Of a DNA stretch of 43,250 nucleotides, positions 41,931 to 43,250 are shown piece by piece. The notes beneath the pieces are model-generated. The model was not told the origin of the DNA, made no database searches, and worked only from the letters and a program-made list of their open reading frames with translations. The stretch is from Occultella glacieicola. GTDB taxonomy: Bacteria; Actinomycetota; Actinomycetes; Actinomycetales; Beutenbergiaceae. The DNA lies in contig NZ_SMNA01000018.1 in the NCBI RefSeq assembly GCF_004353825.1, positions 1 through 43,250 on the forward strand, given 5' to 3'. The position numbers and the translations under genes are program-made. Within the stretch, counting starts at the first letter, position 1. Each line of letters begins with the position of its first letter.

Positions 41931-43250
41931 TTGTCATCAATGACTCCTGCCCAGACGCCGTCCTTCTCGGCTCTGGGAGTTCCGGCTGCGCTGGTCAAGT
42001 CCCTGACCGAGCGCGGCATCACCGAACCCTTCCCGATCCAGACCGCCACCCTGACCGACACCCTCGCCGGACGGGACGTGCTCGGCCGCGGCCGCACCGG
42101 CTCCGGCAAGACCATCGCGTTCTCGCTGCCCCTGGTGGCACGCCTGACCGACGGCCGCCGCGCAGCGTCCCGTAAGCCGCGCGGCCTCGTGCTCGCCCCG
42201 ACCCGGGAGCTCGCCAGTCAGATCGGCGAGACCATCGCCCCGCTGGCCGCGGCCGCGGGCCTGCGCCACACCGTGATCTTCGGCGGCGTCGGCCAGGGCA
42301 AGCAGGTTGCCGCCCTGAACGACGGCGTGGACATCCTGATCGCCTGCCCGGGCCGCCTCGAGGACCTCAAGGGCCAGGGCCACCTGAGCCTGGACAACAT
42401 CGAGATCGCCGTGCTCGACGAGGCCGACCACATGGCCGACCTCGGCTTCCTGCCCGCCGTGAAGCGGATCATGGACGCCACCCCGCGCGGCGGGCAGCGG
42501 ATGCTGTTCTCGGCGACCCTCGACAACGGCGTGGACATCATCGTCAAGCGCTACCTGTCGAACCCGCTGACCCACTCGGTGGACTCGGCCGCCTCTCCGG
42601 TCGCGGCCATGGAGCACCACATCTTCGAGGTGTCCGGCGCCGACGCCAAGCGCGACCTGATCGAGCAGCTCGCCGGTGGCACCTCCCGCCGGCTGCTGTT
42701 CACCCGCACGAAGCACCAGGCCAAGAAGCTGGCCCGGCAGCTGACTGCGAGCGGGATCCCCGCCGTCGACCTGCACGGAAACCTGTCCCAGAACGCGCGC
42801 GAGCGCAACCTCGAGGCGTTCTCCACCGGGGCCGTGAAGGTCCTGGTCGCCACGGACATCGCCGCGCGTGGCATCCACGTCGACGACGTCGAGCTCGTCG
42901 TGCACGTGGACCCGCCGGCCGAGCACAAGGCGTACCTGCACCGCTCCGGCCGCACCGCCCGGGCCGGCTCCGGCGGCACCGTGGTCACGCTGATGCTCCC
43001 CGAGCAGCGCGGCGACGTGCGCCAGCTGACCCGCGCGGCGAAGATCACGGCCGCCCCGGTACGGCCGGACGCGACCGCCGTCGCGAAGCTCGTCGGCGAC
43101 GTCGCTCCGCGCGTGGACCCGGCCCGCGCGCCGGCCGCCGCGGCGACCGCGCCGGCTCCGTCCGGTCCCGGCCGGGGCCGTTCGGGCCGCGGCGGCGACC
43201 GCAACGACGGCGGCCGGTCGCGTTCTGCGCGTGGCCGCGGTGGGCGCACC
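41931..43250 (+). CDS. DEAD-box RNA helicase (partial, runs off the window)
   Basis: At least 440 residues are encoded and the frame is open to the window end. All core motifs are present: Q-motif (FPIQTATL), Walker A GRTGSGKT with Lys60, PTRELA, DEAD at 163-166, SAT, and HRSGRTARAG from His337. The C-terminal tail is Gly/Arg/Ser-rich (RSGRGGDRNDGG), typical of RNA-binding arms of cold-adapted helicases in actinobacteria. The TTG at 41931 follows a GAGAGAAC region and gives LSSMTPAQ; the ATG at 41940 is the alternative. The 189-bp divergent spacer (41742-41930) is relatively AT-rich and holds small palindromes such as CCATGG, but no sure promoter. Confidence 0.93.
   Translation, partial: MSSMTPAQTPSFSALGVPAALVKSLTERGITEPFPIQTATLTDTLAGRDVLGRGRTGSGKTIAFSLPLVARLTDGRRAASRKPRGLVLAPTRELASQIGETIAPLAAAAGLRHTVIFGGVGQGKQVAALNDGVDILIACPGRLEDLKGQGHLSLDNIEIAVLDEADHMADLGFLPAVKRIMDATPRGGQRMLFSATLDNGVDIIVKRYLSNPLTHSVDSAASPVAAMEHHIFEVSGADAKRDLIEQLAGGTSRRLLFTRTKHQAKKLARQLTASGIPAVDLHGNLSQNARERNLEAFSTGAVKVLVATDIAARGIHVDDVELVVHVDPPAEHKAYLHRSGRTARAGSGGTVVTLMLPEQRGDVRQLTRAAKITAAPVRPDATAVAKLVGDVAPRVDPARAPAAAATAPAPSGPGRGRSGRGGDRNDGGRSRSARGRGGRT

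Noticed and set aside
1-43250. CRISPR arrays, prophage or insertion sequences
   Set aside because: No spaced direct repeats of CRISPR length, no transposase, integrase or phage structural genes; all repeats found are short tandem units or hairpins.

Overview
The window is chromosomal DNA from a very high-GC actinobacterium, most likely of the order Micrococcales. The grounds are extreme G/C at third codon positions, many GTG and TTG starts, a mycothiol biosynthesis gene (mshD), a GlnR-type orphan regulator, a Micrococcales-style DEAD-box helicase, a ClpC with a UVR segment, and an actinobacterial 11-bp direct-repeat PHO box. The order-level placement is inference. No phage, transposase, integrase or CRISPR array was seen. 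About 47 protein genes and one tRNA are packed with small gaps and frequent ATGA/GTGA overlaps.

Layout. 1-2.9 kb: tail of a Pro/Ala-rich gene, a long imperfect palindrome, msrB, a metal-dependent EEP-fold hydrolase, an RhtA-like exporter and a small GlsB/YeaQ membrane protein. 3-7.6 kb: amino-sugar genes nagB and nagZ flank a two-domain VOC protein and a P-loop-less CobW/G3E-like protein with a DtxR/IdeR-type iron box just before its start. 7.7-12.3 kb: DUF1254/DUF1214 protein, HEERH-motif protein, tRNA-Lys(UUU), TM2 protein, transglutaminase-like protein and an aldonolactone oxidase. 12.4-13.6 kb: a divergent PLP alanine-racemase-fold protein.

13.7-26.9 kb is a phosphate and nitrogen block. 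An uncharacterised gene, mshD, ppk1 and mutT1 form a tight run. They are followed by PHO box-pstS-hairpin-pstC-pstA-pstB, two septum-formation-type lipoproteins, the Pit phosphate transporter with its DUF47 partner, and glnR. Polyphosphate synthesis, high-affinity and low-affinity phosphate uptake and the nitrogen regulator therefore lie within 13 kb. No phoU follows pstB.

27-35 kb: membrane protein, nitrobindin-like protein, ygfZ, a candidate 39-codon gene with its own hairpin, an FUSC-like protein, DUF2516, asparaginase II, dtd, an ASCH-wHTH-HhH protein, an SRPBCC protein and a macrodomain protein. 35-43 kb: clpC, a histone H1-like basic protein, an SGNH hydrolase, an SDR/aldo-keto reductase pair, a lipoprotein and a DEAD-box helicase cut by the window end.

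Nothing here is clearly a wholly new system. The best leads are the iron-box-linked degenerate G3E protein, the strong pstS-pstC hairpin, the palindrome at 88-157, the small ORF at 29.8 kb, and in-frame minisatellite expansions inside three conserved proteins.
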